Below are positions 34,571 to 43,896 of a stretch of DNA of 64,000 nucleotides, piece by piece. The notes beneath the pieces are model-generated. The model made no database searches, had not been told where the DNA came from, and saw nothing but the letters and a program-made list of their open reading frames with translations. Origin of the DNA: Breoghania corrubedonensis. GTDB taxonomy: Bacteria > Pseudomonadota > Alphaproteobacteria > Rhizobiales > Stappiaceae. Position 1 is the first letter of the stretch. Every line of letters begins with the position of its first letter. The stretch is from positions 1,060,078 through 1,124,077 of the forward strand of contig NZ_QAYG01000001.1 in assembly GCF_003053845.1 (NCBI RefSeq), given 5' to 3'. The position numbers and the translations under genes were made by a program.

Positions 34571-35620
34571 CTATTGAGCCGGAAAGACGGAGGCTGTGGA
34601 CGACCAGCCGACATGGACGGCCTCGCCCACGTCGGGCAGTTCGTGCCCCTCGTGATTGGGAAGCTGGGCGATGACCTGATCAGCCTCCGACAGCTTCACG
34701 TGAACGTCGATCAGGCTGCCCATGTAGGAGACGAAGGTCACCTGGCCGGGGAAGACGTTTTCCATACCCTGAAGCGGCTGTTTGGACAGGTGAACGCGCT
34801 CCGGCCGTAGCGCCACGACCGCATCGCCGACGATCTCGCGGCCGCAGACGATCTCCAGCCCGCCGGCGCTTTTCAGCGTGGTCCCGTGCATGCGACCGCG
34901 GATGAAGGAGGAGCGGCCGACGAAATCGGCGACGAAGCTGTCGGCCGGATGCTCGTAGAGATCGCGCTGGGAACCGACCTGGCGGACCTGGCCATCCTTC
35001 ATGACGACCAGTCGGTCGGCCATGGTCAGCGCCTCTTCCTGGTCGTGGGTGACCATCACCGTGGTGAGGCCGAGGCGCTGCTGCAGCGAACGGATCTCCA
35101 CGCGCACGTCATGGCGCAGCTTGGCGTCGAGGTTCGACAGCGGTTCATCAAGGAGCAGTACGTCGGGATGGAACACCAGCGCGCGGGCGAGCGCGACGCG
35201 CTGCTGCTGGCCACCCGACATCTGGCGCGGCAGGCGGTCCGCCAGATGCTCGAGCTGGACGAGTTGCAGCGCTTCGCTGACGAGGCCCGGGATCTCGCTC
35301 TTCGGGGTGGAGCGCATCTCCAGCCCGAAGGCGACGTTCTGCGCCACGCTCATGTGCGGGAACAGCGCGTAGTTCTGGAAGACCAGCCCCGCGTTGCGCT
35401 TCCACGGCGGCAGGCGGGTGACATCGCGACCACCGATATGGACGGAGCCTTCGGTGGGATCGATGAAGCCCGCGATCATGCGCAGCGTCGTCGTCTTGCC
35501 GCAGCCCGACGGCCCGAGCAGGACCAGGAATTCGCCATCGGCGATATCGAGCGAGACCTCGCGGGCCGCGTGAAATTCGCCGTAGCGCTTGGAGACGGAT
35601 TGAAGTTCTAGGCGCGCCAT
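34571..35620 (-). CDS. ABC transporter ATPase (PotA-like)
   Basis: Cytosolic ATPase of 349 residues. Walker A is GPSGCGKTTTLRM, signature MSGGQQQRVALARAL, Walker B LLLDEPLSNLDAKLR and switch His VTHDQEEALTMADR. The TOBE regulatory domain occupies roughly residues 270-349. It energises the importer formed with the flanking permeases. Four bases separate it from the upstream permease gene. Weak inverted repeats in the 134-base spacer downstream may tune expression of the binding-protein gene. Confidence 0.92.
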   Translation of the reverse strand: MARLELQSVSKRYGEFHAAREVSLDIADGEFLVLLGPSGCGKTTTLRMIAGFIDPTEGSVHIGGRDVTRLPPWKRNAGLVFQNYALFPHMSVAQNVAFGLEMRSTPKSEIPGLVSEALQLVQLEHLADRLPRQMSGGQQQRVALARALVFHPDVLLLDEPLSNLDAKLRHDVRVEIRSLQQRLGLTTVMVTHDQEEALTMADRLVVMKDGQVRQVGSQRDLYEHPADSFVADFVGRSSFIRGRMHGTTLKSAGGLEIVCGREIVGDAVVALRPERVHLSKQPLQGMENVFPGQVTFVSYMGSLIDVHVKLSEADQVIAQLPNHEGHELPDVGEAVHVGWSSTASVFPAQ

Positions 35621-35624
35621 CGAT

Positions 35625-36482
35625 CTAAACCACCCGGCTGAGTTTGACGAAACGGTCGGTGATGATCATCGCGACCGCGATGACGAGGATCTGCAGGACG
35701 GAGATGGAGGCGATCGTCGGATCGATCTTCCAGCGCAGGTACTGCAGGATAGCGATGGGAAGCGTGTTGCTGCCCGGCCCCACCAGAAAGAGGCTCATTT
35801 CCAGATTGCCGAAGGAGGAGACGAAGCCGAACATGCCGCCGGCGACAATGCCGGGCAGAATGCCGGGAAGCGTCACCCTGCGGAACGTCGTGAAGCGGTC
35901 GGCGCCCAGATTCTGGGCTGCTTCCTCAAGCGTGCGGTCAAAGCCGGCAAGGCTCGCCGTGATGAGGCGCACCGCCCAGGGAATGACGAGCAGAACGTGA
36001 CCCCACACGAGGCCGTAGAACGAGCCGATGATCGGCAGGCCGGTATTGATCTCGATCTCGACGTGAAAAATGTAGAGCGCGATGCCCAGCACGATGCCGG
36101 GCACGATGAGCGGCATCAGCATCATGTTGCCGAGCCCGTCGCGGCCGCGGAATTTCAGTCGCGTCAGGCCGAGCGAGGCGGGGATCGCCAGCACCAGCCC
36201 GATCAGCGTGGAGACGATACCGAGTTCCGCCGACAGGATGAACGCGTCGATGAAGCGGTCGTTGCTGATCGCTCCCGCATACCATTTGAGCGAATAGCCC
36301 TCGGGCGGGAAGGAGGGGATCTCCTGCGAATAGAAGGAGAGCCAGGTGACGAAGATCAGCGGCGTCAGGATGTAGACGAAGGCGAGCGCGGAGACGGCCA
36401 GCAGGGCCCAGCGTCCGAGCTTCCGCCGATCGAAGGACTGGCGCGGCAGGGGCGTCGAAGGGGGGAGAGCGGTCGTCGTCAC
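35625..36482 (-). CDS. ABC transporter permease, spermidine/putrescine type (PotC-like)
   Basis: Inner-membrane permease of 285 residues. It has a first helix after GRWALLAVSALAFVYIL, the periplasmic ending WYAGAI, and the EAA loop LEEAAQNLGADRFTTFRRVTLPGILPGI. The GTG start overlaps the stop codon of the first amidohydrolase gene by four bases, showing that hydrolase and transporter genes form one unit. It complements the PotB-like permease. Confidence 0.87.
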   Translation of the reverse strand: MTTTALPPSTPLPRQSFDRRKLGRWALLAVSALAFVYILTPLIFVTWLSFYSQEIPSFPPEGYSLKWYAGAISNDRFIDAFILSAELGIVSTLIGLVLAIPASLGLTRLKFRGRDGLGNMMLMPLIVPGIVLGIALYIFHVEIEINTGLPIIGSFYGLVWGHVLLVIPWAVRLITASLAGFDRTLEEAAQNLGADRFTTFRRVTLPGILPGIVAGGMFGFVSSFGNLEMSLFLVGPGSNTLPIAILQYLRWKIDPTIASISVLQILVIAVAMIITDRFVKLSRVV

Positions 36483-37732
36483 ACGGAACCTCCCAGTGTG
36501 TTCTTGTGGAACGAGCCGCCCTTCATGATGGCGGCAAGGTGGCGGCCCTGGCCTTCGAGCAGCGTGATGTCCTTGAGCGGATCGTCATCGACCACGATGA
36601 GATCGGCCCAGGCGTCGGCCGCGACGGTGCCGAGCCGGCCCGGCCTTCGCACGACCTCGGCCGCGATGGTGGTTGCGGAGCGGATGACCTCAATGGGGGC
36701 CTGAACCTCGGTGCGAATGGAGAATTCGCGGCTCTGATCCTCGATCAGATCGCCCAGCAGATCCGAGCCGTAGCCGACCTTGACCCCGGCCTCCTTGCAG
36801 ATCTCCAGCGACTTGTAGCCGCCCTCCAGCACCACGGCGTTCTTTTCCAGCATGGTATCGGGCATGCCGTAGCCCTTCGCCCGCTCGCCCATGGCGACAT
36901 AGGCGACGAGATTGGCGACCAGATAGGCGCCCTTCTCGGCCATCAGCCTGGCGGCGGCCGCATCGATCAGGTTGCCGTGCTCGATGGTGCGCACGCCCGA
37001 GGTGACGGCGCGGGTGATGGCTTCGGCCGAATAGGCATGGGCGCAGACATAGCGGCCGAAGGCTTCCGCCTCCTCCACCGCCGTCTCGATCTCCTCCAGC
37101 GAGAACTGCAGGCTGTCGAGCGGATCGTTGGGCGATGCGACGCCGCCCGACACCATGATCTTCACCTGGTCCGCGCCCTGACGCATCTGCTCGCGCACGG
37201 CGGTACGGACCTCGTCCGGCCCGTCGACGACGACGCGCAGATAGGCCTGGCCGTTGCAGCACGGGCAGGCGAAGCCCTGGTTGGTGCGCGCGCGACCATC
37301 GCTGTGGCCGCCGGTCGGGCCGATGGAGCGGCCGGCGATGAACAGGCGCGGCCCGACAATCAGACCGGCTTCCACCGCCTGCTTCATGCCCCAGTCGGTG
37401 CCGCCGGTGTCGCGCACGGTGGTGAAGCCGCGATCGAGCATGCCCTTCAGCCGCTTCGCGCCACGCGCGGCCGCCAGGGTCAACGGCACGTCCTCCATGC
37501 GGCGCATGTAGACTTCGGAGTGCATGGAATGGACGTGGCAGTCGATGAGGCCGGGCATCAAGACCTTGCCGCCGCAATCGATCACGGTGGCGGTGTCGGA
37601 CGAGATCGGCCTGTCGGAGACCTCGCGGATGCGCTCGCCTTCGACGAGCACCTCATAGCCGCCGCGCGGCTCGTCGAAGGCGGGATCGAGAAGACGCAGG
37701 TTGCGGAAGAGAAAAGCCTGTTGGGCGGTCAT
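36479..37732 (-). CDS. Metal-dependent amidohydrolase (prolidase-like subfamily), copy 1
   Basis: Amidohydrolase-superfamily enzyme of 417 residues. Metal ligands are visible as DCHVHS, the candidate carbamylated lysine in VKIMVSGGVASP, AHAYSAEAI, TIEHGNLID and the Asp of YGSDLLG. An unusual FACPCCNGQ cysteine motif lies near residue 160 and is shared with copy 2. Members of this subfamily include Xaa-Pro and Xaa-Arg dipeptidases, and the neighbouring M24 peptidase agrees with a peptide-type substrate. An ATG at 37732 was preferred to an upstream TTG that overlaps the previous gene. The stop overlaps the transporter permease start. Confidence 0.84.
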   Translation of the reverse strand: MTAQQAFLFRNLRLLDPAFDEPRGGYEVLVEGERIREVSDRPISSDTATVIDCGGKVLMPGLIDCHVHSMHSEVYMRRMEDVPLTLAAARGAKRLKGMLDRGFTTVRDTGGTDWGMKQAVEAGLIVGPRLFIAGRSIGPTGGHSDGRARTNQGFACPCCNGQAYLRVVVDGPDEVRTAVREQMRQGADQVKIMVSGGVASPNDPLDSLQFSLEEIETAVEEAEAFGRYVCAHAYSAEAITRAVTSGVRTIEHGNLIDAAAARLMAEKGAYLVANLVAYVAMGERAKGYGMPDTMLEKNAVVLEGGYKSLEICKEAGVKVGYGSDLLGDLIEDQSREFSIRTEVQAPIEVIRSATTIAAEVVRRPGRLGTVAADAWADLIVVDDDPLKDITLLEGQGRHLAAIMKGGSFHKNTLGGSV

Positions 37733-37776
37733 AGCGCAGTCCGTCTCTTGAATGTCGGTCAGGGCCCGGGCCCGGC

Positions 37777-39024
37777 TCAATGCAGCGTGTTCTTGTGGAA
37801 GCGGCCGGCCTTCATGATCGCGGCCATGTGCCTTCCCTGATCGCCGAAGAGCTCGAGGTTCTTCGTCGGATCACCGTCGATGAGGAGGAGATCGGCAAAG
37901 GCGCCGGGCTTCAGGCAGCCGAGTTCGCCCTCCTTGCGCAGCACCTTCGCGGCAATCGTGGTGGCGGAGCGGATGATCTCCATCGCAGAGAGCACCTCTG
38001 ACCGGATGACGAATTCGCGCGACTGGTCAACCTGAAGCTGACCCAGAAGATCGGACCCATAGGCGACCGGCACGCCGGCGCGCTTGCAGATCTCCAGCGA
38101 ACGCAAGCCCCCCTCGATGACGACGTCGTTCTTGGCCAGCATGTCGCCGGTCATGCCGAAATCGGCGGCGCGTTCCTTCATCGCGTAGTAGGCGACGAGG
38201 TTGGCGATGAGGAACATGCCCTTGTCCGCCATCAACTTGGCCGAGGCCTCGTCGATCAGGTTGCCGTGCTCGATGGTGCGGACACCGGCATTGGCGGCCC
38301 GGGTTATGGCCTCGGGCGAATAGGCGTGGGCGCAGACATAGCGGCCGAAGGCCTCCGCCTCCTCCACCGCAGCCTTCACTTCACCAACAGAGAACTGAAG
38401 GCTGTCGAGCGGATCGAAGGGCGAGGCGACGCCGCCCGACATCATGATCTTCACGTGGTCGCAGCCCTGACGCATCTCTTCGCGCACGGTCTTGCGCACG
38501 CCGGACTGGCCGTCGGCCACCGCCATGGAGAACGCCAGCGCATCGCAGCACGGGCAGCGGGTGCCTATATCGGTGCGCCGGCGGCTGTCGGAATGCCCGC
38601 CGGTCGGCCCGATGGCACGGCCCGCGATGAACAGGCGCGGGCCCGCGATCAACCCCTCGTCCACGGCCTGACGCAGGCCCCAGTCGGCGCCGCCGGTGTC
38701 GCGAACGGAGGTGAAGCCGCGATCGATCATGCCGCGCAGGAGCGACATGGCATGCGCCGTCATCAGCGTCAGCGGCATGGCCTCCAGCTTCGGGATCACC
38801 ACCTCGCACAGCACCGCATGGACGTGGCAATCGATCAGGCCCGGCATCAGCGTGCGGCCGCCGCAATCGATCACGTCGGCGCCCTCGGCCCTGATCGGCT
38901 TGTCGGAGACTTCGCGGATGCGGTCGTCCTCGATCAGGATCTCGTGGCCGCCCACGGGGGCGTCGAGATCCGGATCAAGCATGGAAAAGTTCCTGAAGAG
39001 AAGCTGGCCCAAGGCGGCCTCCAT
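37777..39024 (-). CDS. Metal-dependent amidohydrolase (prolidase-like subfamily), copy 2
   Basis: Paralogue of the adjacent gene product, 415 residues, with the same layout: DCHVHA, VKIMMSGGVASP, AHAYSPEAI, TIEHGNLID and YGSDLLG. The shared cysteine motif here reads TRCPCCDAL. Both proteins end with a FHKNTL motif. The two copies are clearly a tandem duplication but differ through much of the substrate-facing region, which suggests different substrates or a heteromeric enzyme. The gene follows the M24 peptidase gene by 52 bases. Dipeptidase or N-acyl amino acid hydrolase are the main options. Confidence 0.84.
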   Translation of the reverse strand: MEAALGQLLFRNFSMLDPDLDAPVGGHEILIEDDRIREVSDKPIRAEGADVIDCGGRTLMPGLIDCHVHAVLCEVVIPKLEAMPLTLMTAHAMSLLRGMIDRGFTSVRDTGGADWGLRQAVDEGLIAGPRLFIAGRAIGPTGGHSDSRRRTDIGTRCPCCDALAFSMAVADGQSGVRKTVREEMRQGCDHVKIMMSGGVASPFDPLDSLQFSVGEVKAAVEEAEAFGRYVCAHAYSPEAITRAANAGVRTIEHGNLIDEASAKLMADKGMFLIANLVAYYAMKERAADFGMTGDMLAKNDVVIEGGLRSLEICKRAGVPVAYGSDLLGQLQVDQSREFVIRSEVLSAMEIIRSATTIAAKVLRKEGELGCLKPGAFADLLLIDGDPTKNLELFGDQGRHMAAIMKAGRFHKNTLH

Positions 39025-39076
39025 AGAAATTGGGAACTGGGCCCGGCAGGCGGCCGGGCCGGACGCGTTGCGTGGC

Positions 39077-40294
39077 TCAGACGTCGAGCGCGAACGGATC
39101 GTCGATGCTTTTCGCCGGTTCGGTGAACCAGTGAGCGCCGTCGGCGGCCATGTAGGCGCAGTCCTCCAGCCGGATGCCGAATTCGCCGTAGATGCAGATC
39201 GTCGGCTCCACCGAGAAGCACATGCCCTCGGCCAGCGGCGTCATGTTGCCCCTGACCATGTAGACTTCCTCGTGAACGTCGAGGCCGATGCCGTGGCCGG
39301 TGCGGTGCGGCAGGCCGGGCAGCGCGTAGTCCGGCCCGAAACCGCCGCCCACGACGGCGGCGCGCGCCGCCTTGTCGACGTTCTCGCAAGGCGCGCCGAG
39401 CGTTGCTGCCGCGAAACCGGCGGACTGCGCCTGCTTCTCCAGATCCCAGACCTCGCGCTGGCGGGCGTTCGGCTCGCCGAAGACATAGGTGCGGGTGATG
39501 TCGGAGCGGTAGCCCTTCACGAAGGTGCCGAGATCCATCAGCACCATGTCGCCGTCCTTGAGCGTCTGCGGATAGGGCACGCCGTGCGGATAGGCGGTGG
39601 CCTCGCCGAACATGATGAGCGGCTTGCCGGCCGGGCGCGTGGTGCCGAAGCGCGTGTAGGCCTCCTGCACGAAGTCCTCGACCTCGGTGGTGGTGATACC
39701 CTCGCGCAGGATGGCGGCGGCCGCCTTGTGAACCTCGATGGTGATCTCGTTGGAGCGCTTCAACAACGCGATCTCGGCCGCTGTCTTGCAGGCCCGGCAC
39801 GGCGTGGTGATCTCGGTTCCGTTGACGAAATCGTAGCGGTTGCCCGCCTTGCGCAGGCCGTCGAAGGTGAAGAACGGGGTTTCGGGATCGACCGCCACCG
39901 TGCCGTCCTCAAAACCGAGACTGGCGATCGTCTCGATGACGAGCGCGGTCGGGTCCTCGTGTTCCTCCCAGCCGCGAATATCGTCGCCGAAATTGAGGAG
40001 CGTGCGGGTCTTGGGCTCCTCGAAGACGGGGCTCAGGTAGGTGACCGGCCCTTCCGCGGGAATGACGGCGCCGTGCAGGCGCTCTGTCCGCTTCAGGTTG
40101 ATGCCGGTGAAATAGAAGAGATTGACGGAGCTATCGAGATAGAGCGCGGAAATGCCCTTTTCGCGCATCAGCATTTGCGCGCGTTCCACGCGAGCGCGCC
40201 ACTCCTCCACTCCGATCGCGGGAACGTCGGCCGTCAGATCGCGCATGCGCGCGAATTCGGCTTCGGCGGTGGAACCGCCAACACCAATCGTCAT
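39077..40294 (-). CDS. M24 family metallopeptidase (Xaa-Pro aminopeptidase/creatinase-like)
   Basis: Pita-bread-fold hydrolase of 405 residues. The N-terminal creatinase-like domain covers about residues 40-165 and the catalytic domain follows. All five metal ligands can be placed: two Asp in MDLGTFVKGYRSDITRTY, His in HRTGHGIGLDVHE, and Glu in FSVEPTICIYGEFGIRLED. The ATG at 40294 has CCGGAG upstream. First gene of the minus-strand operon with two amidohydrolases and an ABC importer. Cleavage of Xaa-Pro-like bonds or creatine-like amidines are alternatives. Confidence 0.87.
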   Translation of the reverse strand: MTIGVGGSTAEAEFARMRDLTADVPAIGVEEWRARVERAQMLMREKGISALYLDSSVNLFYFTGINLKRTERLHGAVIPAEGPVTYLSPVFEEPKTRTLLNFGDDIRGWEEHEDPTALVIETIASLGFEDGTVAVDPETPFFTFDGLRKAGNRYDFVNGTEITTPCRACKTAAEIALLKRSNEITIEVHKAAAAILREGITTTEVEDFVQEAYTRFGTTRPAGKPLIMFGEATAYPHGVPYPQTLKDGDMVLMDLGTFVKGYRSDITRTYVFGEPNARQREVWDLEKQAQSAGFAAATLGAPCENVDKAARAAVVGGGFGPDYALPGLPHRTGHGIGLDVHEEVYMVRGNMTPLAEGMCFSVEPTICIYGEFGIRLEDCAYMAADGAHWFTEPAKSIDDPFALDV

Positions 40295-40489
40295 GGGTGG
40301 TCTCCGGAAGATGCAGGATGGGAAGGCCGTCTTGTGCACGAAACGGCGCGTGCGCTTTATGCGTCACGCTTTCACCGCGACGGGAAAAGGAGAGATCCAC
40401 CAGCTCATTTGAAACAGGCTGCGTCTTCGACATCGGTCCCTGCGGTTCCCTCGATGCGGCATTTCGTCGATGCGAGTTTATTATATTAT

Positions 40490-40532
40490 GATACTTTGCA
40501 TCGTATTGTGTTCTACCGTATTGGTTTGATAC
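40490..40532. promoter_or_regulatory. AT-rich operator-like repeats in the M24/IclR divergent spacer
   Basis: Within a distinctly AT-rich stretch, CGTATTG occurs at 40502 and 40517 (15 bases apart). GATAC, whose complement is GTATC, flanks the pair at 40490 and 40528. Half sites thus face each other in a roughly symmetric array. The 320-base divergent region between the peptidase and IclR genes otherwise holds no gene. These are the best candidates for IclR-type operators and promoters for both directions. Confidence 0.5.
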
Positions 40533-40614
40533 ACATCGAGTCAAGCAGCTAAGCGCGCCAATTCGGACCACCGATGACTATTTTTTGGCCTCGCCTATTT
40601 CGTGAGTTTTTTCA

Positions 40615-41382
40615 GTGCCTTCAAAAAAGCAGGACACCCTTTTCGTCGCCTCCCTCGCCAAGGGGCTGACCATTCTCCATGCCTTCGGGCAACCCAATCC
40701 GGAGATGAGCCTTGCCGAAATCGTGCGGGTGACGGGCCTCGACAAGAGCGCCTGCCAGAGGCTCACGAACACGCTCTTTCGCGAGGGATTTCTGCTGAAG
40801 GATCCGATCACGCGGCGCTTCCGCCCCTCGCTCAAATGCCTGGAAATGGCGGCCGCCTACGCCTGGGCCGACCCGCTGGTGCGGCTGATGATGCCGAAGC
40901 TGATCGATCTCGGCCACGCGTTGGGCGAACGCGTCAACGCCGCCCGTCTCGACGGCCCCGATATCGTCTACATCATTCGCATCCCGACCCAGCTCACCAG
41001 TTTCGGCGGCATGATCGTCGGTCGCAGGCTGCCCGCGCTGACGACGTCGGCCGGCCGCGCGATGATCTCGCGTCTTGCCCCCGATGCCCGGCGCGAGGCC
41101 ATCGAGACATGGCCGCTTGCCGCCAACACCCACGCGACGGAACTCGACCGGGGCCGGATCGCGGAGAGGATCGAGGAGGCTGCGGGGGCGGGTTTTGCGG
41201 TGGCGGTGGGGCAGAACATCATCAACGAGATCGCGGTAGCCGCCCCTGTCATGGCGCGTGACGGCACTCCGGTGGCGGCCGTGCAGTGCTCCGTCTCCGC
41301 ACCGAAGTGGACGGCCGAGAGGGTCACCGCCGAACTCGCGCCGCAGGTTCTGGACGTGGCGAACTCGTTCAATTTCGGATAG
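40615..41382 (+). CDS. IclR family transcriptional regulator
   Basis: Regulator of 255 residues. The winged helix-turn-helix covers residues 8-70 (SLAEIVRVTGLDKSACQRLTN as core), and the effector-binding IclR domain spans about 80-250. The start is a GTG at 40615 with only a weak upstream purine stretch. Divergent from the M24/amidohydrolase/ABC operon, it probably controls that operon and itself through the AT-rich spacer. The effector is likely a substrate or product of the operon enzymes, by inference. Confidence 0.88.
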   Translation: MPSKKQDTLFVASLAKGLTILHAFGQPNPEMSLAEIVRVTGLDKSACQRLTNTLFREGFLLKDPITRRFRPSLKCLEMAAAYAWADPLVRLMMPKLIDLGHALGERVNAARLDGPDIVYIIRIPTQLTSFGGMIVGRRLPALTTSAGRAMISRLAPDARREAIETWPLAANTHATELDRGRIAERIEEAAGAGFAVAVGQNIINEIAVAAPVMARDGTPVAAVQCSVSAPKWTAERVTAELAPQVLDVANSFNFG

Positions 41383-41582
41383 GTCCGAAAGATCCGGGGC
41401 GTGCCCGCCGAAGGCGCCAGGATGCGGGCTCGGATTGATTGTTGTCCGGGAATATGCTCTTAAGCACTCCGCGTTCGGGCCAAAGCACCAAGGTCGCTCC
41501 GGCCGGCGATACGCGTGCGGATTTCCGCTGCCGCTCCCGCACTTGCGGGACCTTTCGGCGTCGACCCGCAGTTCATTGACAG

Positions 41583-43379
41583 ATGCCCCGTGAGGCCTCG
41601 GTGCCCCTTCTTCGCCTTCTCGCCCAGTGGTTGTTCAAGGATCCGGAAAGCTCGCTGTCGCTGATCCGACGGCTGCTTGCGGAAAACGCGCGACGCTATG
41701 TCTGGCAATACGCCGTCGCCTTCGCGCTGATGGGTCTCGTCGCCGCGACCACGGCCGGCAGCGCCTGGATCATGCGCGACATCATCAACGAGATCTTCAT
41801 CGAGAAGCGCGAGGGCATGATTTTCGTCATCGCCGGCGTGGTGGTGGGCCTCTATTTCCTGAAGGGTGCGGCGACCTACGGCCAGAATGTCATCATGACG
41901 CGGATCGGCAACAACATCGTTGCCATCAACCAGCGCCGGCTGTTCGACCACATCCTCGGCCAGGGAATGAACTTCTTCGACCGCCATGTGCTCGGCGATC
42001 TGTCCACCCGCATGTCGCACAACGCCTCGGCCGCGCGCAGCGTCATCGACCTGATCGTGGTGTCGCTCGGGCGCGACTTGCTTTCGCTTGTCGGACTGCT
42101 CTTCGTCGTCATCTACATGGATCCGGGCATGGCGACACTGGCGCTGCTGGTCGGCGGGCCGGCGGTTCTCGGCGTGAACGCGCTGATCAAGAAAACGCGC
42201 AAGGTGGCCAAGGCGCAGTTCGTCTCCATGACGCAGATCGTTTCCACCATGCAGGAATCGGTGCTGGGCGCGCGCGTCGTGAAGGCGTTCACGGCTGAGG
42301 ATTCCATGCGCGGGCGCATGCGCAAGGCGATCGACGACGTGGAGCGGCAGTCGAACCGGATGGGGCTGCTGCGGGCGCGCACGAGCCCGATGATGGAGAC
42401 GCTGGGCGGCATCTCGGTGGGCCTCGTGATCATCTGGGGCGGGTTCTCGGTCATTCACCGGGGATCGGACCCCGGCGCCTTCTTCGCCTTCCTGACCGCG
42501 CTGCTGATGGCCTACGAGCCGGCCAAGCGGCTGGCGCGCATGCAGGTGCAGCTTGAAAACGGCATGGTCGGCGTGAAGATCATGTACGACCTACTCGACA
42601 TGGATCTGACAATCGACGAGAAGGACGGCGCGCAACCGCTCAGCGTGCCGCACGGCGAGGTCCGCTTCGATGATGTCCACTTCGGCTACGCGCACGACCA
42701 GAAAGCATTGAACGGGCTCGACTTCGTCGCGGAGGCCGGAAAGACGACGGCGCTTGTCGGCGCCTCGGGAGCGGGCAAGTCGACCGTGCTTGCGCTGATC
42801 GAGCGGTTCTACGATGTCAGTGCGGGCAGGGTGCTGATCGATGATCAGGACATCCGCGACGTCACCGTCGCCTCGTTGCGCGGCAGTATCGCGCTGGTCA
42901 CCCAGGACACTTTCCTCTTCGAGGGATCGGTACACGAGAATATCCTGCGCGGACGGCCGGGCGCCACGCACGAGGAGGTACGCCAGGCCGCGCGCGACGC
43001 CAACGCCGAAGAGTTCATCGTGGAACTGGCGAGCGGCTATGACGAACCGGTCGGCGAGAACGGCGGCCGGCTTTCCGGCGGCCAGCGCCAGCGCATCGCG
43101 ATCGCCCGCGCCATGCTGCGTGACGCGCCGATCCTGCTGCTCGACGAGGCGACCAGCGCGCTTGACGCGGAATCCGAATCCAAGATCCAGGTGGCGCTGG
43201 AGCGGCTGATGCAGGACCGCACCACCATCGTCATCGCGCACCGGCTTTCCACCGTGCGCAATGCCGACAAGATCGTGGTGATGGATCACGGCCGGGCCGC
43301 GGAGGAAGGGAGCCACGCGGACCTGATGCAAAAGGATGCGCTCTACCGCAAGCTCCACGATCTGCAGTTCAAAGTATAG
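41583..43379 (+). CDS. ABC exporter, fused permease-ATPase (MsbA type)
   Basis: Half-size ABC exporter of 598 residues that would work as a homodimer. The transmembrane domain with about six helices spans residues 38-320, and the ATPase domain follows, with Walker A VGASGAGKST, signature LSGGQRQRIAIARAM, Walker B ILLLDEATSALD and H-loop IVIAHRLSTV. The group includes lipid A flippases and drug or lipid exporters. The 200-base gap upstream holds the tail of an AT/GC palindrome-like motif but no gene. It is not obviously tied to the catabolic operons. Confidence 0.88.
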   Translation: MPREASVPLLRLLAQWLFKDPESSLSLIRRLLAENARRYVWQYAVAFALMGLVAATTAGSAWIMRDIINEIFIEKREGMIFVIAGVVVGLYFLKGAATYGQNVIMTRIGNNIVAINQRRLFDHILGQGMNFFDRHVLGDLSTRMSHNASAARSVIDLIVVSLGRDLLSLVGLLFVVIYMDPGMATLALLVGGPAVLGVNALIKKTRKVAKAQFVSMTQIVSTMQESVLGARVVKAFTAEDSMRGRMRKAIDDVERQSNRMGLLRARTSPMMETLGGISVGLVIIWGGFSVIHRGSDPGAFFAFLTALLMAYEPAKRLARMQVQLENGMVGVKIMYDLLDMDLTIDEKDGAQPLSVPHGEVRFDDVHFGYAHDQKALNGLDFVAEAGKTTALVGASGAGKSTVLALIERFYDVSAGRVLIDDQDIRDVTVASLRGSIALVTQDTFLFEGSVHENILRGRPGATHEEVRQAARDANAEEFIVELASGYDEPVGENGGRLSGGQRQRIAIARAMLRDAPILLLDEATSALDAESESKIQVALERLMQDRTTIVIAHRLSTVRNADKIVVMDHGRAAEEGSHADLMQKDALYRKLHDLQFKV

Positions 43380-43470
43380 ACCGGTCTTCCGATACCATAT
43401 ACCTACAGGCCGGCAAGTTTTTTGGAACCTGCGAGGACTCCCGCGCATTTATCTGGCGGAGGTACTCGTT

Positions 43471-43770
43471 ATGGAACGCATCTCGACACATATCGGCGTC
43501 GTCGTCATCTCGTTTGCCTTGGCGCTTACCGTCACGGTCACCGCCTCGCGACTGACCGGCGATTTTGCAAGCGACGCGCGCGCCGAACCCGTTCTTTCCA
43601 TCGATCAGAGCCGGGTCGTCACAAACACCGCCAAGAAGGGCGACCGCATCGCGCTTGATGAGAGCTCGCGCCTGGTGAACGGTGCGCCGAAGAGCGATTG
43701 CGTGAGCCGTGGCACGACCACCATCTGCAAGGCGGTAACGCCTTCGGACCGGGTGGCACAGCTCGACTAG
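43471..43770 (+). CDS. Small exported or membrane-anchored hypothetical protein
   Basis: Unrecognised protein of 99 residues. An N-terminal hydrophobic segment (VVVISFALALTVTVTASRL, residues 9-27) looks like an uncleaved anchor or signal peptide. The rest is hydrophilic, with two Cys in SDCVSRGTTTICKA that could form a disulphide. The ATG at 43471 has CGGAGG with good spacing, which supports a real gene. It ends directly at the first of two tandem palindromes. Function unknown. Confidence 0.65.
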   Translation: MERISTHIGVVVISFALALTVTVTASRLTGDFASDARAEPVLSIDQSRVVTNTAKKGDRIALDESSRLVNGAPKSDCVSRGTTTICKAVTPSDRVAQLD

Positions 43771-43818
43771 AGCCTGTTCCGACCGGGTCTAATCGATCCG
43801 GTCGACAAGAATAGGCTC
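43770..43818. repeat. Nested palindromic repeat element
   Basis: Outer arms GAGCC and GGCTC enclose inner arms GACCGG and CCGGTC. It starts at the last base of the small membrane-protein gene and is followed by a related element 15 bases later. It belongs to a family of short palindromes seen several times in this window. Confidence 0.6.
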
Positions 43819-43832
43819 CAGCCAGCTGTCTT

Positions 43833-43880
43833 GAGCCTGTTCTTTTCGATCGAACGGGTTCGTTTGATCGAAAAGCGCTC
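43833..43880. repeat. Nested palindromic repeat element (GATCGAAC type)
   Basis: Outer GAGC and GCTC flank an inner inverted repeat built on TTTTCGATC and GATCGAAAA. The shared right part CGTTTGATCG followed by AAAGCGCTC recurs at 57390-57443 and 58667-58716. Confidence 0.65.
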
Positions 43881-43896
43881 TGGCGCAAAGAAAGCC

